Below, in pieces: positions 8,223 through 17,899 of a stretch of DNA of 64,000 nt (positions within the stretch are counted from its first letter, which is position 1; every line of letters starts with the position of its first letter). The position numbers and the translations under genes were made by a program. Under the pieces are notes generated by a model. That model saw only the letters and a list, made by a program, of their open reading frames with translations. It did not search any database and was not told where the DNA came from. The DNA lies in contig CAMBDY010000007.1 of NCBI GenBank assembly GCA_945865525.1, positions 30,165 to 94,164 on the forward strand, in the 5' to 3' direction. This DNA comes from Nitrospira lenta. Lineage in GTDB: Bacteria > Nitrospirota > Nitrospiria > Nitrospirales > Nitrospiraceae.

Positions 8223-8744
8223 CTACTCTTTGACCGTCATAATCATGGGGATCGGCTCTAAGGGATTATCGCAGTCGTCTCTGACTGCCGCAACGATCTT
8301 GTCCACCACATCCATGCCACGAAAGACCTCGCCAAACACTGTGTAGGTCCGGTCCAGTCCACTGTTGTCCGCGACGCTGATATAGAACTGCGAGCCGCTG
8401 TCGTTAAAGTCCCTCGTGCTGTTGCTCTCCCGTGGCACCTTGGCCATCGCGAGGGCGCCACGCTTATGAGGTCGGTCGCTCGTCTCGGGATTCAGCCAGT
8501 AGCCGGGGCTGCCGGATCCGTGCAGGGAGCGGTCCGAGTTTTTGCTCAAGGGATCGCCGCCTTGGATGATAAAGCCTGGGACGACGCGATGGAAGGTGGT
8601 GCCATTATAGAATTCCATCTTGACGAGCTTGATAAAGTTCTCGACATGGCGCGGCGCGTCATCGGGGTAGAAGCGAACTTTGATCTCACCGAAGGGCGTC
8701 GTGATGGTGACGCGGGGATCGATTTTTTGGAATTGCATCGTCAT
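8223..8744 (-). CDS. cyclophilin-type peptidyl-prolyl cis-trans isomerase
   Basis: About 173 residues from the ATG at 8744. Cyclophilin landmarks occur in order: FYPDDAPRHVENF, YNGTTFHRVVPGFIIQGGDP (the FHR arginine and the FxxQGGD face of the active site), then GSQFYIS and YTVFGEV. The catalytic Arg of FHRV is present. There is no signal peptide, so it is cytoplasmic, comparable to PpiB. It is alone on the minus strand, convergent with the Memo-like gene. A TTG reading at 8768 would add eight residues without support. Confidence 0.9.
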   Translation of the reverse strand: MTMQFQKIDPRVTITTPFGEIKVRFYPDDAPRHVENFIKLVKMEFYNGTTFHRVVPGFIIQGGDPLSKNSDRSLHGSGSPGYWLNPETSDRPHKRGALAMAKVPRESNSTRDFNDSGSQFYISVADNSGLDRTYTVFGEVFRGMDVVDKIVAAVRDDCDNPLEPIPMIMTVKE

Positions 8745-8859
8745 TGCAGGTAAATGTAGCAGGGGCAAGCTTCAGGCGGCAAGAGGAGGGACGAAGTGAT
8801 GACTGACCGGTGGGGGAGAAGAAGGAAGTAGGAACGAGGGTCGGTCCGATCAGTCCACA

Positions 8860-10185
8860 TTATGGATCACCCATCACATTTGTCAGCCCCTTGCCAGGAT
8901 CGACCTTGAACCAGAGGAGGCCCCCCAGGATGGCAATAGCCGCGGCCACGCCCAGTGCAATAGGCCAGCCCCAGTGATTGGCCAGCCAGGGAGTCAGGGT
9001 GGGGGAAATCGCCCCGCCGATATTGGCGCCGGTGTTCATGAGTCCAGATAGTGTGCCAGCATGGACTTTGGACAGATCAATCGTCGAGGCCCAGTAGGCG
9101 CCGATGGCAAAGTAGAGCCAGCCTGCTCCGAATGAGAGGCAGGTGATCGCGAGAAAGGGAGATTCGATGCAGGCTCCCAGAGCAATCGAGACTCCGGCCA
9201 GAATCATGCTGGTCATGCCTACCACAGCCCGCCCTGTGGTGAGCCCATAGGCGGCTGCGAGCCGATCGGTCGCCCAGCCTCCCAGGGGACACATGACCAA
9301 CATGGCTAGAAAGGGAGCAGAGGCATAGAGCCCTCCCCGAAGTACATCGAACCCCCGAACATTCACTAGATACAAGTAGAACCAGGACAGATAGACGTAG
9401 GCGACGTAGCCAAGGCAACTGTAGCTGAGCACTAGCCACCAGACGGTGGGGGTCTGTCTGAACGTTCGCCAGGGCACAGCGGTGTTGGTGGGTGGTTCAT
9501 GCAGAAGAAGCGCCCGCTCTCCTTCATTGACCCAGGGATGTTCATAAGGATGGCTGCGTGAGAGGAGCCACCAGAGAAGTCCCATCCCGAGTCCGAGCAG
9601 ACTGGCGAGATAGAAAACAGTTTGCCAGCCCCAGTTCACCATGACCCAGGCAGCGATAGGCGGGGTCATGGCTGAGCCTAATCCAATGCCACCGATTGCG
9701 ACCCCGATACCGAAGCCTCGCGCATGAGCCGGAAACCAATTGGTAATGGCGCGGTTGAAGGTGGGTAGGGCTACGGCCTCTCCAAGCCCCAGGCAGAATC
9801 GCACGAGCACTAAGGCGCCAACCGTTCCGACGAGGCCCCCGAGCCAAGAGGCGGCGACCATGGCGGTGAAGGCGGTACAGACCGACCACCAGAGGAGCGC
9901 GCCGGTTAGCACCACTCGCGCGCCGAAGCGATCGGCCATCCATCCACCGGGAATCTGGAAGAGCGCGTAGCCGATGACGAAGGCCGAGAAGATCCATCCC
10001 ATCTGTTGATCGGTAATGCCGTAGGCCGGCATCATTTGCCGCGCGGTTACAGAAATATTGACGCGGTCGATATAGGTGACGACGCTGACAAAAAAGAGCA
10101 GGGAAAGGATGAGCCAGCGTATTCGGGATGGGCGGGTAGTCGGTTGGTTCACAGAATTGGGTTGTGCGGTCTGTAACAGAGGCAT
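8860..10185 (-). CDS. MFS transporter, ACS (anion:cation symporter)-like
   Basis: A 441-residue, 12-helix major facilitator. The N-terminal YIDRVNISVTARQM and GYALFQIPGGWMADRFGAR follow the pattern of the anion:cation symporter branch (hexuronate, glucarate, phthalate, phosphate importers). A second loop motif, GGWATDRL, marks the C-terminal half. The substrate cannot be told from sequence, and there are no catabolic genes beside it. Divergent from the AsmA-type gene, with a 185-base shared upstream region. Confidence 0.85.
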   Translation of the reverse strand: MPLLQTAQPNSVNQPTTRPSRIRWLILSLLFFVSVVTYIDRVNISVTARQMMPAYGITDQQMGWIFSAFVIGYALFQIPGGWMADRFGARVVLTGALLWWSVCTAFTAMVAASWLGGLVGTVGALVLVRFCLGLGEAVALPTFNRAITNWFPAHARGFGIGVAIGGIGLGSAMTPPIAAWVMVNWGWQTVFYLASLLGLGMGLLWWLLSRSHPYEHPWVNEGERALLLHEPPTNTAVPWRTFRQTPTVWWLVLSYSCLGYVAYVYLSWFYLYLVNVRGFDVLRGGLYASAPFLAMLVMCPLGGWATDRLAAAYGLTTGRAVVGMTSMILAGVSIALGACIESPFLAITCLSFGAGWLYFAIGAYWASTIDLSKVHAGTLSGLMNTGANIGGAISPTLTPWLANHWGWPIALGVAAAIAILGGLLWFKVDPGKGLTNVMGDP

Positions 10186-10370
10186 AGAGATTCTGGATTA
10201 TAGCGGGTTCAGACGGTTTCCTCATCTAGTGAAAGAGACAGGGGCGATGCGAGGATTTCCTTGTCCTGATGCAGGCTTAGTAGATTTCATGCAGGTGATT
10301 GGGTAAGATGCCTTACTCGTAGACCTGATGCGGTTTATCCCCCCGTATAACCGATCGTAGGGAGCAGGCG

Positions 10371-13300
10371 TTGGTTCGAAATCGCCGTATCATTATTCTG
10401 AGCGCCGTTGTGCTGATCGGCGTCCTCATGCTGATGGTTTTGCCCTCCCTTACCGGCGGTGAGTATCTCAAAGATTTCTTCCTGCAGCAGTTGGAGGAGG
10501 GGATCGGACGAAAGATTGACGTTCATCGCGCCAAACTGGTGCTCTTCCCCCGCCTTCGTTTGGAACTTACGCAGGTTGCGATTCACGATCGGAACTCCAA
10601 TGACATTTTGTTGTCTGCTAAAAGACTCGATTTAGTTCTGCGCTTGCTCCCGCTGCTGCGTAAACAGGTTGTGGGGAAGCGGTTGTTGATCGAGGAACCG
10701 ATTTTGACGCTCCGGCGCGATCAGAGTGGGCACTGGAATTTTCCTGATGAGGCCGCACAAGGAGGCGAAACCGAGGAAGGCCCCGTGCAGACGATCAGTC
10801 GAGTCTTCCGTATTCGTGAAGCCACGTTGGTTAAGGGGAAGCTGATCATTATCGATGATGCTCATCCGGATGGGACTCGATCGATGGCCCTGGAGTCGGT
10901 GGATGCGTCACTGGTGGTCAGGGCGGAGCGGGGCCAGGCGGATCTGCAGATCTCTGCCGCTCATGCCAGCGACAAGGGTCTGTCTACCCTCTCGTTGACG
11001 GGGATGATTACCACTGCGCCGCGTCCGCTCCTGGCCGCCAATGATTTTGTGGCCTCGCAGGTCCGGCTCCAGTTCGATGGCACCCTAGATGCTGCAGATG
11101 TGAATCTTCGGGATGTGGCAGACTTTTTCGGGCGGCGTCCAGTTCCTGAGCAGCTGCAGGGTGTCGTGAATGTGCGTAGTCTTGTGCACGCCGTCCCAGG
11201 CGTGGCCGGCTATGATGTCCTCCTGTCCGATCTCTCCGTGAACCTCAAACAGCTGTCCCTCACAGGCCAAGCGAGCCTCTCCGGTCTGCTGACGCCTCAG
11301 CCCACCTTTGCTGTGACCTTCGCGGCATCCCCAATCCAATTACGCCAGTTGCTCATGCAGTTGCCGGCTCAGTGGGTCCATCCGCAGTTGCCCGCGATCA
11401 TTCAGGAGCGGGAGATCGATGGGATCGTGGAGATCGTCTCGGCGAGGATCACGGGGTCATTGGCGGCAGGACCGCCGCGCTCGTTGACGGGGGAGTTTCG
11501 TGTGAGCCAGGCGCAGGCACTGATCGGGGAGAGTCGCGTCCCTGCCAAGGATGTGTCCGCAGTTGTGTCGGTCGAAGTTGGTCGCATCCGCGTGTCGAGT
11601 TTGAGCGGACTCTATGGTGCGCTCCATATGAATGATAGTAAGGCGCTCGTGTCATTTCTGGAGGCGGGTCCCTGGTTGGACATGGATATTACTGGGACGA
11701 TGGCTGCCGAAGACTTGACGAAGTTTCTCGCGAAGGCTGTCACGTCAGAACAGTTGTCGCGCGCGCTGGCCACCTCGCGCAATGTCGAAGGCATGGCTAG
11801 CCCCACGTTTCGGTTGGTTGGCCCGCTCAATCAGCCTGGTGGCATCACCTTTGCTGGGGGAGAGATTATCGTGCAGGGGATCAGCCTGACGAATGCGTTA
11901 TTACCGGAGCGGTTGACCGGCTTACAGGGTCGGTTTGTGCTGTCGGATGGCGGGACCAAGTTCGATCAGGTGACGGGACATTTTGGGGATCTGGCCTGGC
12001 AAGTGAGCGGGAGTATCATGGGTGGCCGTGCCAGTCTGTTTCAAGATTTCCTGATTCGGATCAACGGCGATGCAGGGCATATGATTCGGTTGCTACCCGC
12101 GAATAGCATTTCGGACAAAATGATTGACGGGCTGGTCAGTGGGGCTGTGGTCTTGACCGGTCCAACCCTGTCCCCGCATGTGCGGGGGGAGATGGTGTTG
12201 ACCGAGTCGAAAGTGACGCTGGCTGGCCTAGTGGAAAAACCAATTGGCGCCCAGGCGACGGTGGAATTCGAGGGGATAATTTCGCAGGCCGGAGCCTTGC
12301 TTGAGAGGATAGAGCTGATTGCTCCACCACTTCGGCTGCCAGTCAAAGGCAAGATTCAACTGGGTAAAGAGTTTGCCGTCGATGCCTCGTTATCGACCGG
12401 GACTCTGCCCTTGTCCCGTTGGCCGACATGGCTTACGAAGGGCAGCTTTGAGGCGGGGAGTATCGAGCTGTCACTTGAGTTGAAGGGGACGGGGCTAAAT
12501 TGGAGCGGAGTGCGAACCACCGGGTGGCTGGCCATGACCAATGGCTTGATGAATGCCACAGGGGCCGAGGGCCCGATCCAGGACCTGTATCTGCGGGTCC
12601 ACTTCGTGCCAAACGGCGCCGAGATTAAACGGCTGTCCTTCCGTCTATTGGGTAGCGACCTTGCGATGGAAGGGACGGTCCAGAATTGGCCGGCGAAACC
12701 GGCGATTAGAGCTAAGATCGAATCCAGTCAGATGGACCTCGACCTTCTCATTCCCAAAGGCAACCGGTCTCCAGTGCGAGATTTTCTTGAAACCCTTGCC
12801 GCGACCAGCACGGTCCAGGCTACGGTGTCGATGGCGCGTAGCCATTACGGTCATCTCAAGTTCGGGAATCTCTCCGCTCGGGTCACGATTCAAAACGGTG
12901 CCCTGGAGGTGGATCGGCTGTCCGGTCGGTCAGCCAGCGGGGAAGTGGCGGGCCATTTTGTGGTGCATCTGCCGCCCCATCAGCCAGCGGCTGCCGAGGT
13001 CTCGGTGCAGGCGACGGGCTTGCGGGTAGAAGATTTGCTGAAACTCCTGGGCGAGAAAGAAGCGAGTTTGGCGACGGGAGAGGTGCGGGTGACGGGGACG
13101 ATCAGCGGGCATGGACGGAATCCGAACGGACTTTCGCCTACGCTGAACGGGAAAGTGGAAGTCGCGCTTGAAAATGGGCGCCTATTGAAATCGCAGAAGC
13201 GAATGCTGTGGAAAATCATCAGCATTCTGAATTTACCGGCGGTATTGCAGGGGAAGGTAGATTTGGAGAAAGAGGGGTTGGCCTATAACAAGATTACGGC

Positions 13301-13730
13301 GACGATGGTTGCGAAGAACGGCCTACTCGAGACAGAGAACTTGATCATCGATAGCCCGATCGTCAAGATGACCGCCGCCGGCAGTTACGATGTGTCGACG
13401 GATCAAATCAACATGATCTGGGCTGTTAGTCCGTTTGGTTCCTATTCAAAACTTATCGACAGGATTCCGCTCTTCGGAAGGATTTTTGCCGGTGAGCGCA
13501 AAGGCTTAACCACGGCCCTATTCTCTGTCAAAGGGCCCATCCAGGATCCGGAGGTGGTGTACCTACCGATACAGTCGTTCGCCAGCGGTGTGACGGGGCT
13601 GGCGCAACTCGCGTTTGACATCTTGAAGAACACCGTGATGTTGCCGATTGATCTCATTACCCCTGAGGAGGGCAAGGGCGCCAAGAAAGATGTGATTCCT
13701 GCGCCAGAAGCGGCGCCAGCCGCGCCTTGA
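10371..13730 (+). CDS. AsmA/YhdP-type inner-membrane-anchored protein
   Basis: A 1119-residue protein with one N-terminal membrane helix (about 6-26) followed by a long beta-rich periplasmic region. The N-terminus (LEEGIGRKIDVHRAKLVLFPRLRLEL) and the C-terminal block (KVEVALENGRLLKSQKRMLWKIISILNLP ... YNKITATM) are typical of AsmA-domain proteins. Large AsmA-like proteins are thought to form bridge-like grooves that carry phospholipids to the outer membrane. The start is a TTG at 10371 with GGAG seven bases upstream. It ends in a proline/alanine-rich tail (PAPEAAPAAP). Single-gene unit as far as can be seen. Confidence 0.85.
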   Translation: MVRNRRIIILSAVVLIGVLMLMVLPSLTGGEYLKDFFLQQLEEGIGRKIDVHRAKLVLFPRLRLELTQVAIHDRNSNDILLSAKRLDLVLRLLPLLRKQVVGKRLLIEEPILTLRRDQSGHWNFPDEAAQGGETEEGPVQTISRVFRIREATLVKGKLIIIDDAHPDGTRSMALESVDASLVVRAERGQADLQISAAHASDKGLSTLSLTGMITTAPRPLLAANDFVASQVRLQFDGTLDAADVNLRDVADFFGRRPVPEQLQGVVNVRSLVHAVPGVAGYDVLLSDLSVNLKQLSLTGQASLSGLLTPQPTFAVTFAASPIQLRQLLMQLPAQWVHPQLPAIIQEREIDGIVEIVSARITGSLAAGPPRSLTGEFRVSQAQALIGESRVPAKDVSAVVSVEVGRIRVSSLSGLYGALHMNDSKALVSFLEAGPWLDMDITGTMAAEDLTKFLAKAVTSEQLSRALATSRNVEGMASPTFRLVGPLNQPGGITFAGGEIIVQGISLTNALLPERLTGLQGRFVLSDGGTKFDQVTGHFGDLAWQVSGSIMGGRASLFQDFLIRINGDAGHMIRLLPANSISDKMIDGLVSGAVVLTGPTLSPHVRGEMVLTESKVTLAGLVEKPIGAQATVEFEGIISQAGALLERIELIAPPLRLPVKGKIQLGKEFAVDASLSTGTLPLSRWPTWLTKGSFEAGSIELSLELKGTGLNWSGVRTTGWLAMTNGLMNATGAEGPIQDLYLRVHFVPNGAEIKRLSFRLLGSDLAMEGTVQNWPAKPAIRAKIESSQMDLDLLIPKGNRSPVRDFLETLAATSTVQATVSMARSHYGHLKFGNLSARVTIQNGALEVDRLSGRSASGEVAGHFVVHLPPHQPAAAEVSVQATGLRVEDLLKLLGEKEASLATGEVRVTGTISGHGRNPNGLSPTLNGKVEVALENGRLLKSQKRMLWKIISILNLPAVLQGKVDLEKEGLAYNKITATMVAKNGLLETENLIIDSPIVKMTAAGSYDVSTDQINMIWAVSPFGSYSKLIDRIPLFGRIFAGERKGLTTALFSVKGPIQDPEVVYLPIQSFASGVTGLAQLAFDILKNTVMLPIDLITPEEGKGAKKDVIPAPEAAPAAP

Positions 13731-13764
13731 CCGACCTCCCACCCCGTGTTAAATTTTGAGTGTA

Positions 13765-14916
13765 ATGAGTATGGCTTCATCGACTGCTGAGTCTCAACGC
13801 GCTACGGTCTTTATCGCTGCCAGCGAGAGCGATTCTAATCTCTATTACACGACGAAGTTTATCGCGCCGGACCCCTTTATCTATCTCGAGATCAAAGGGG
13901 AGCGGATTTTGGTGATGAGTGATCTCGAAATGGATCGGGCGAAGAGTCAATCGTCCGTCGATCGGGTGCTGTCCTACTCGGAGATCGAAGGCCGTGCAAA
14001 GAGGGAGGGTATCGCCGAGCCTGGTACGGTCGAGGTGGTCCATATCCTCCTGCGGGAAGCCGGCATCACGCAGATCCTGGTCCCGGCCAACTTTCCTTTC
14101 GGCCATGCCGTCAAGTTCCAGTCGTTGGGATATCAGCTCCACTCCAAGCGAGACCCCTTCTACGAACAACGGATGGTGAAGACCGCCGAGGAAGTGCGCT
14201 ATATCGAAATTGCACAGCGCGCGACTGAGCAAGCGGTTGCGGCGGCGCACGACCTACTGCGCCAGGCCTCGATCAAGAAAGATCAGCTCTGGTTCGAAGG
14301 TGCGGCGCTGACGTCCGAGCGAGTAAAGAAGTTCATTAATGTGGCTTTGATGGAGAACGACTGTGTGGCGCAGCATACTATCGTTGCCGGTGGGGAGCAG
14401 GCGTGTGATCCTCACAACGAAGGGAGCGGGCCGTTGCCTGCCCACCGCAGCGTGATTTTCGATGTCTTTCCCCGTTCGGCTTCAAACCGATATTTCGCCG
14501 ACATGTCACGAACCGTGGTACGGGGGACTCCAAGTTCCGAACTGAAGCGGCTCTATCAGACGGTCTTGGACGCGCAGGAAGAGGCCATCACGAAAATCAA
14601 AGACGGAGCGGATGGACAACGTATTCATCAAGGGATCTGTGCCAGGTTTGAAAAAGCTGGGTATAAGACTGGCCTTGTTGATGGCCGGATGCAGGGTTAT
14701 TTTCACGGCACCGGTCATGGCGTCGGCCTCGATATTCATGAAGCGCCCCGTATCAGCCGCACGGGATCGCTTCTTCAAGAAGGTCATGTGGTCACCGTCG
14801 AGCCTGGCCTTTATTATCCAGGTCTGGGGGCCGTTCGTATTGAGGACATGGTACTCGTCACGAAAGACGGTTGCCGTAACCTGACGAACTTCCCTAAGGT
14901 CTTCGAACTGGGCTGA
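13765..14916 (+). CDS. M24 family aminopeptidase (Xaa-Pro dipeptidase-like)
   Basis: About 383 residues. The C-terminal pita-bread domain shows all five metal ligands: Asp in VIFDVFPR, Asp in FADMSRT, His in HGTGHGVGL, Glu in VEPGLYYPG and Glu in RIEDMVLV. The N-terminal ~150 residues are a creatinase-like domain. The expected product cleaves N-terminal residues next to proline in peptides and is cytoplasmic. The start is uncertain between ATG 13765, ATG 13771 and a TTG at 13756; none has a strong ribosome site. Confidence 0.88.
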   Translation: MSMASSTAESQRATVFIAASESDSNLYYTTKFIAPDPFIYLEIKGERILVMSDLEMDRAKSQSSVDRVLSYSEIEGRAKREGIAEPGTVEVVHILLREAGITQILVPANFPFGHAVKFQSLGYQLHSKRDPFYEQRMVKTAEEVRYIEIAQRATEQAVAAAHDLLRQASIKKDQLWFEGAALTSERVKKFINVALMENDCVAQHTIVAGGEQACDPHNEGSGPLPAHRSVIFDVFPRSASNRYFADMSRTVVRGTPSSELKRLYQTVLDAQEEAITKIKDGADGQRIHQGICARFEKAGYKTGLVDGRMQGYFHGTGHGVGLDIHEAPRISRTGSLLQEGHVVTVEPGLYYPGLGAVRIEDMVLVTKDGCRNLTNFPKVFELG

Positions 14917-14987
14917 CGAAGTGCTGAGTTCTTAGCAATTCGTTTCTATCGACTCAGTTCGCAGCACTCATGGCTCGGCACTAGCCT

Positions 14988-15941
14988 ATGCGTCTCACCT
15001 TCACCATTCAGCGATTTAACCCCGAAGTTGATTCTTCCGCCCATCCACAAGAGATCCGCCTCGACGTCGGGCGGGGGATGACTGTCCTCGATGCCCTCAT
15101 CCGTATCAAACAGGAGTGCGACGGGAGCTTGGCCCTCCGCTATTCCTGCCGCTCCTCGATTTGCGGCTCCTGCGCGATGACGATCAATGGTAGCGAGAAG
15201 CTAGCCTGCCGTACTTCGCTCAGGAAAGAGCTTGAGCGACATAGGCAGATTACGGTCGCGCCTTTGCGTAATTTTCCTGTAATCAAGGATCTGGTCGTGG
15301 ATATGGCGCCCTTCTGGGGGAAGATCCGTGATGTACAGCCGTGGCTCTCGCCAGGTAGTGCTTTGCCCAGAGCAGGTGGGGCTCATTCCCATCCGGAGTT
15401 TCACAATGTGGATGCCTGCATTATGTGCGGTGCGTGCGTCGCGGCTTGTACGGTGTATGAAGTGTCGAAGGGGTTTGCCGGTCCTGCTGCCTTGGCGAAG
15501 GCTGATCGGTTTCTTTCGGATCCGCGAGAAGCAGGCGCTTCGACGAGGGCCCGGTTGTCAGCGCTCCAAGGTGAGCATGGGATCTGGGATTGCACGCGCT
15601 GCAATTTTTGCGTCGAAGTCTGTCCGAAAGATGTTCAGCCGATGGAGGCGATCATTCGGTTGCGGCGGGCTTCGCTTGACCGGGGGATGACCACGACCGG
15701 TGGCGCACGCCATATTCTCGGTTTTACCTCATTGGTCGAGCAGCAGGGGCATTTGAACGAAGCGCTCATGCCACTGAAAGTGGTGGGGCTCTCGCCGAGT
15801 CGCCTGCTCCATATTCTGCCTCTGGGTATCAAGATGCTGCTTAAGGGGAAAATACCGAATCCTCTCGGCCATGCGTTCCCTGGCCTCAGCCATCTCAAGG
15901 CCCTGATTCGACGGGCGAAACGTCCCATGCCGCCGGTCTGA
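14988..15941 (+). CDS. sdhB: succinate dehydrogenase/fumarate reductase iron-sulfur subunit (class E-like)
   Basis: A 317-residue electron-transfer subunit. The N-terminal ferredoxin domain has a plant-type [2Fe-2S] set (CRSSICGSC with a later C in KLACR, about residues 60-77). The C-terminal helical domain has two complete C-x2-C-x2-C-x3-C clusters: CIMCGACVAAC near 145 and CTRCNFCVEVCP near 204. The second suggests [4Fe-4S] rather than the [3Fe-4S] of classical SdhB. The HdrB-like gene at 17900 would complete a class E membrane end. The flavoprotein SdhA is not in the window. Role: oxidative or reductive TCA cycle between succinate and fumarate. Confidence 0.88.
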   Translation: MRLTFTIQRFNPEVDSSAHPQEIRLDVGRGMTVLDALIRIKQECDGSLALRYSCRSSICGSCAMTINGSEKLACRTSLRKELERHRQITVAPLRNFPVIKDLVVDMAPFWGKIRDVQPWLSPGSALPRAGGAHSHPEFHNVDACIMCGACVAACTVYEVSKGFAGPAALAKADRFLSDPREAGASTRARLSALQGEHGIWDCTRCNFCVEVCPKDVQPMEAIIRLRRASLDRGMTTTGGARHILGFTSLVEQQGHLNEALMPLKVVGLSPSRLLHILPLGIKMLLKGKIPNPLGHAFPGLSHLKALIRRAKRPMPPV

Positions 15942-16104
15942 CTCTATGGATTGAACCCTTTTTTCTTGAAGAGATTGCATGTTCGCTCGTAAGGATGCAG
16001 GGCGAGCAGGCCGAGACAAGACGGCATATGGTGCGATCTTCGAGGCACAAGCGGAGGCGTGAGCTTAATCGATATCCCTTCAGCACCTAGGGAAGTAGCA
16101 GGAT

Positions 16105-17799
16105 CTAAGGCTTGAGTCGATGGCCATAGAGTAACGTGATATTAATGCGCCGGCTGAGATAGTCATCTTTAAAGCTGATCTCGTCAGTTTCGTGGAAGAG
16201 ATCGGAGTTGAAGACTACTGCGCGATTGGCCTGATAGGGAATCTTGATCGTCTGCGCACCCACCTCTTTGAGCCAGGTGAGAATTTTCGGTTTGTTTTGG
16301 TCGCTGTTATAGTCCTGAAAGTTCCATGTTCGTGGGGCTTCCTTGTTGTAGACGATCAACCCGCCCGTTTCTCGGTTTAGGTTGGCCTCGTCAGGCGTAA
16401 TCCAGAAATTCACATTGACCGCCGCGGCGTCAGCATGGATGCTGAGGCCACGGCGCGTGCTGTCGTGCTTAAACGCCCAGGCTTGGGTGAGCCGGTGCTG
16501 CTTGAAGATGCGAGGGAATTTGAGCCGCAATTCCTCGGCGATCTGGAGGAGCAGTGGTGAGGCGAACCCGTCTCCCAGGAAGGCCCCGCTATAACCATTT
16601 TCGTAATCCTTCTTCCAGATTGTGGACTCCCAACAGAACCGTCGCAACTCTTCCAGCGCTTCATTTTTAAGGAGCCCATCGATAAAGGTGGCTTCTGGCT
16701 GCTTGGCTAGATAGCGGGATTCCACTGCCTCCACGTCCAGGGCAGGATGAAGTGCGCCATTAGAAATAAGCTTAGTTTGGGCGCGATAGAGGAGCCGATT
16801 GAAGGAGGTAGCGACTGGCGCAAGCTCCTGGGGGGTAATGACAATTCGATTGCCACGATCGGGGCGGCGGGCTAATTCGTGATGGAGCAACTGGAGTGAA
16901 TGGAGATAGGGGCGCTGGTCATCGCGTAGCAGTTGCTGGTCAAAAAGATATTGGACTTGTTCCAAATCATGCTTGATACGTGAGCGATAGACGAAGGCGT
17001 CGGTGATTGGCTTGCCATGGTCATGTTTGGTCTGCGCCGAAAGTTGAAGACAGTTGATGGATTTTTCGTCTTTCCTAGCCCAGAGCCAGGCGATGCCGAG
17101 GTTGTAGAGGGCCTTCAGATAGCCAGGCATGATCGTGAGGGCCTGGGTGAATGATGCAATGGCCTCATCCAGCGATCCGGTTTCCATCAAGGCTAGGCCA
17201 AGATTGTTGAGGGCTTCGATATGCGTCGGTTTTAGTTGAAGGGCTTGGCGATAGGAGGTGATAGCTCTCGCCATCTGCCCCTGCTCCTTTAAGGCGACGC
17301 CTAGATTGTTGTGGGTATCCGCATGGGACGGATTGAGTGTCAGGGCTTTCTGGTAGGCTGCAATGGATTCGGGGATTGCACCTTGGTTTTTGAGTCCATT
17401 GCCCAGATTGATCCAGGCTTCCAGATGTTGTGGATTTAATGTGACGGCCTGTCGATAGGCATGAACGGCTTCGTTTGGTCGAGCAGCCTTCTGGCTCACG
17501 ACCCCGAGGTTAAACCAATAGAGGGGTGAGGCAGGGGCCTGTTCGATGGCGTGTGAGATTGCGGCAATGGCGTCGTCGAATCGGTTGAGCCGATAGAGTA
17601 CGAGTCCGAGACAATGCAAGGCCTCTGGATCATTCGGGGCTTGGCCCAGGGCTTGTCGATAGATCAGTTCGGCCTTTTGAAACGACCCGCTTTGGAGATG
17701 TCCCGTGCCTTCATTCAGCAAGGCTCGGATATCCGGGTTGTTCGGCGTGTCACTGACAAGGGCTTGAGGCACGGGAGGAGGACCTTTAATCGGTTTCAT
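16105..17799 (-). CDS. TPR protein with C-terminal 2OG-Fe(II) oxygenase domain
   Basis: About 564 residues from ATG 17799 (a TTG at 17838 would add 13). The N-terminal half contains at least six tandem 34-residue TPRs (LGLVLYRLNRFDDAI, LGNGLKNQGAIPESI, LGVALKEQGQMARAI, LGLALMETGSLDEAI). The C-terminal ~200 residues carry a double-stranded beta-helix iron site: IHADAA (His-x-Asp near 454), a distal His in SDLFHETD near 534 and an Arg pair near 548 for 2-oxoglutarate. This suggests a protein hydroxylase, the TPR part choosing the partner. It lies on the opposite strand between sdhB and the HdrB-like gene. Confidence 0.75.
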   Translation of the reverse strand: MKPIKGPPPVPQALVSDTPNNPDIRALLNEGTGHLQSGSFQKAELIYRQALGQAPNDPEALHCLGLVLYRLNRFDDAIAAISHAIEQAPASPLYWFNLGVVSQKAARPNEAVHAYRQAVTLNPQHLEAWINLGNGLKNQGAIPESIAAYQKALTLNPSHADTHNNLGVALKEQGQMARAITSYRQALQLKPTHIEALNNLGLALMETGSLDEAIASFTQALTIMPGYLKALYNLGIAWLWARKDEKSINCLQLSAQTKHDHGKPITDAFVYRSRIKHDLEQVQYLFDQQLLRDDQRPYLHSLQLLHHELARRPDRGNRIVITPQELAPVATSFNRLLYRAQTKLISNGALHPALDVEAVESRYLAKQPEATFIDGLLKNEALEELRRFCWESTIWKKDYENGYSGAFLGDGFASPLLLQIAEELRLKFPRIFKQHRLTQAWAFKHDSTRRGLSIHADAAAVNVNFWITPDEANLNRETGGLIVYNKEAPRTWNFQDYNSDQNKPKILTWLKEVGAQTIKIPYQANRAVVFNSDLFHETDEISFKDDYLSRRINITLLYGHRLKP

Positions 17800-17899
17800 G
17801 CTGCGTTGAGGGTATACGAAAATTGAAGACGTGGTCAAAGGGGGGGCGGCACGGTGACTTTCCGAAAAGTAGAAGTTATACTTCGAGGATGGTAGATCT

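Noticed and set aside
9740-9970. plus-strand 76-residue frame in the MFS gene
   Set aside because: Antisense to a clear 12-helix transporter; no support.
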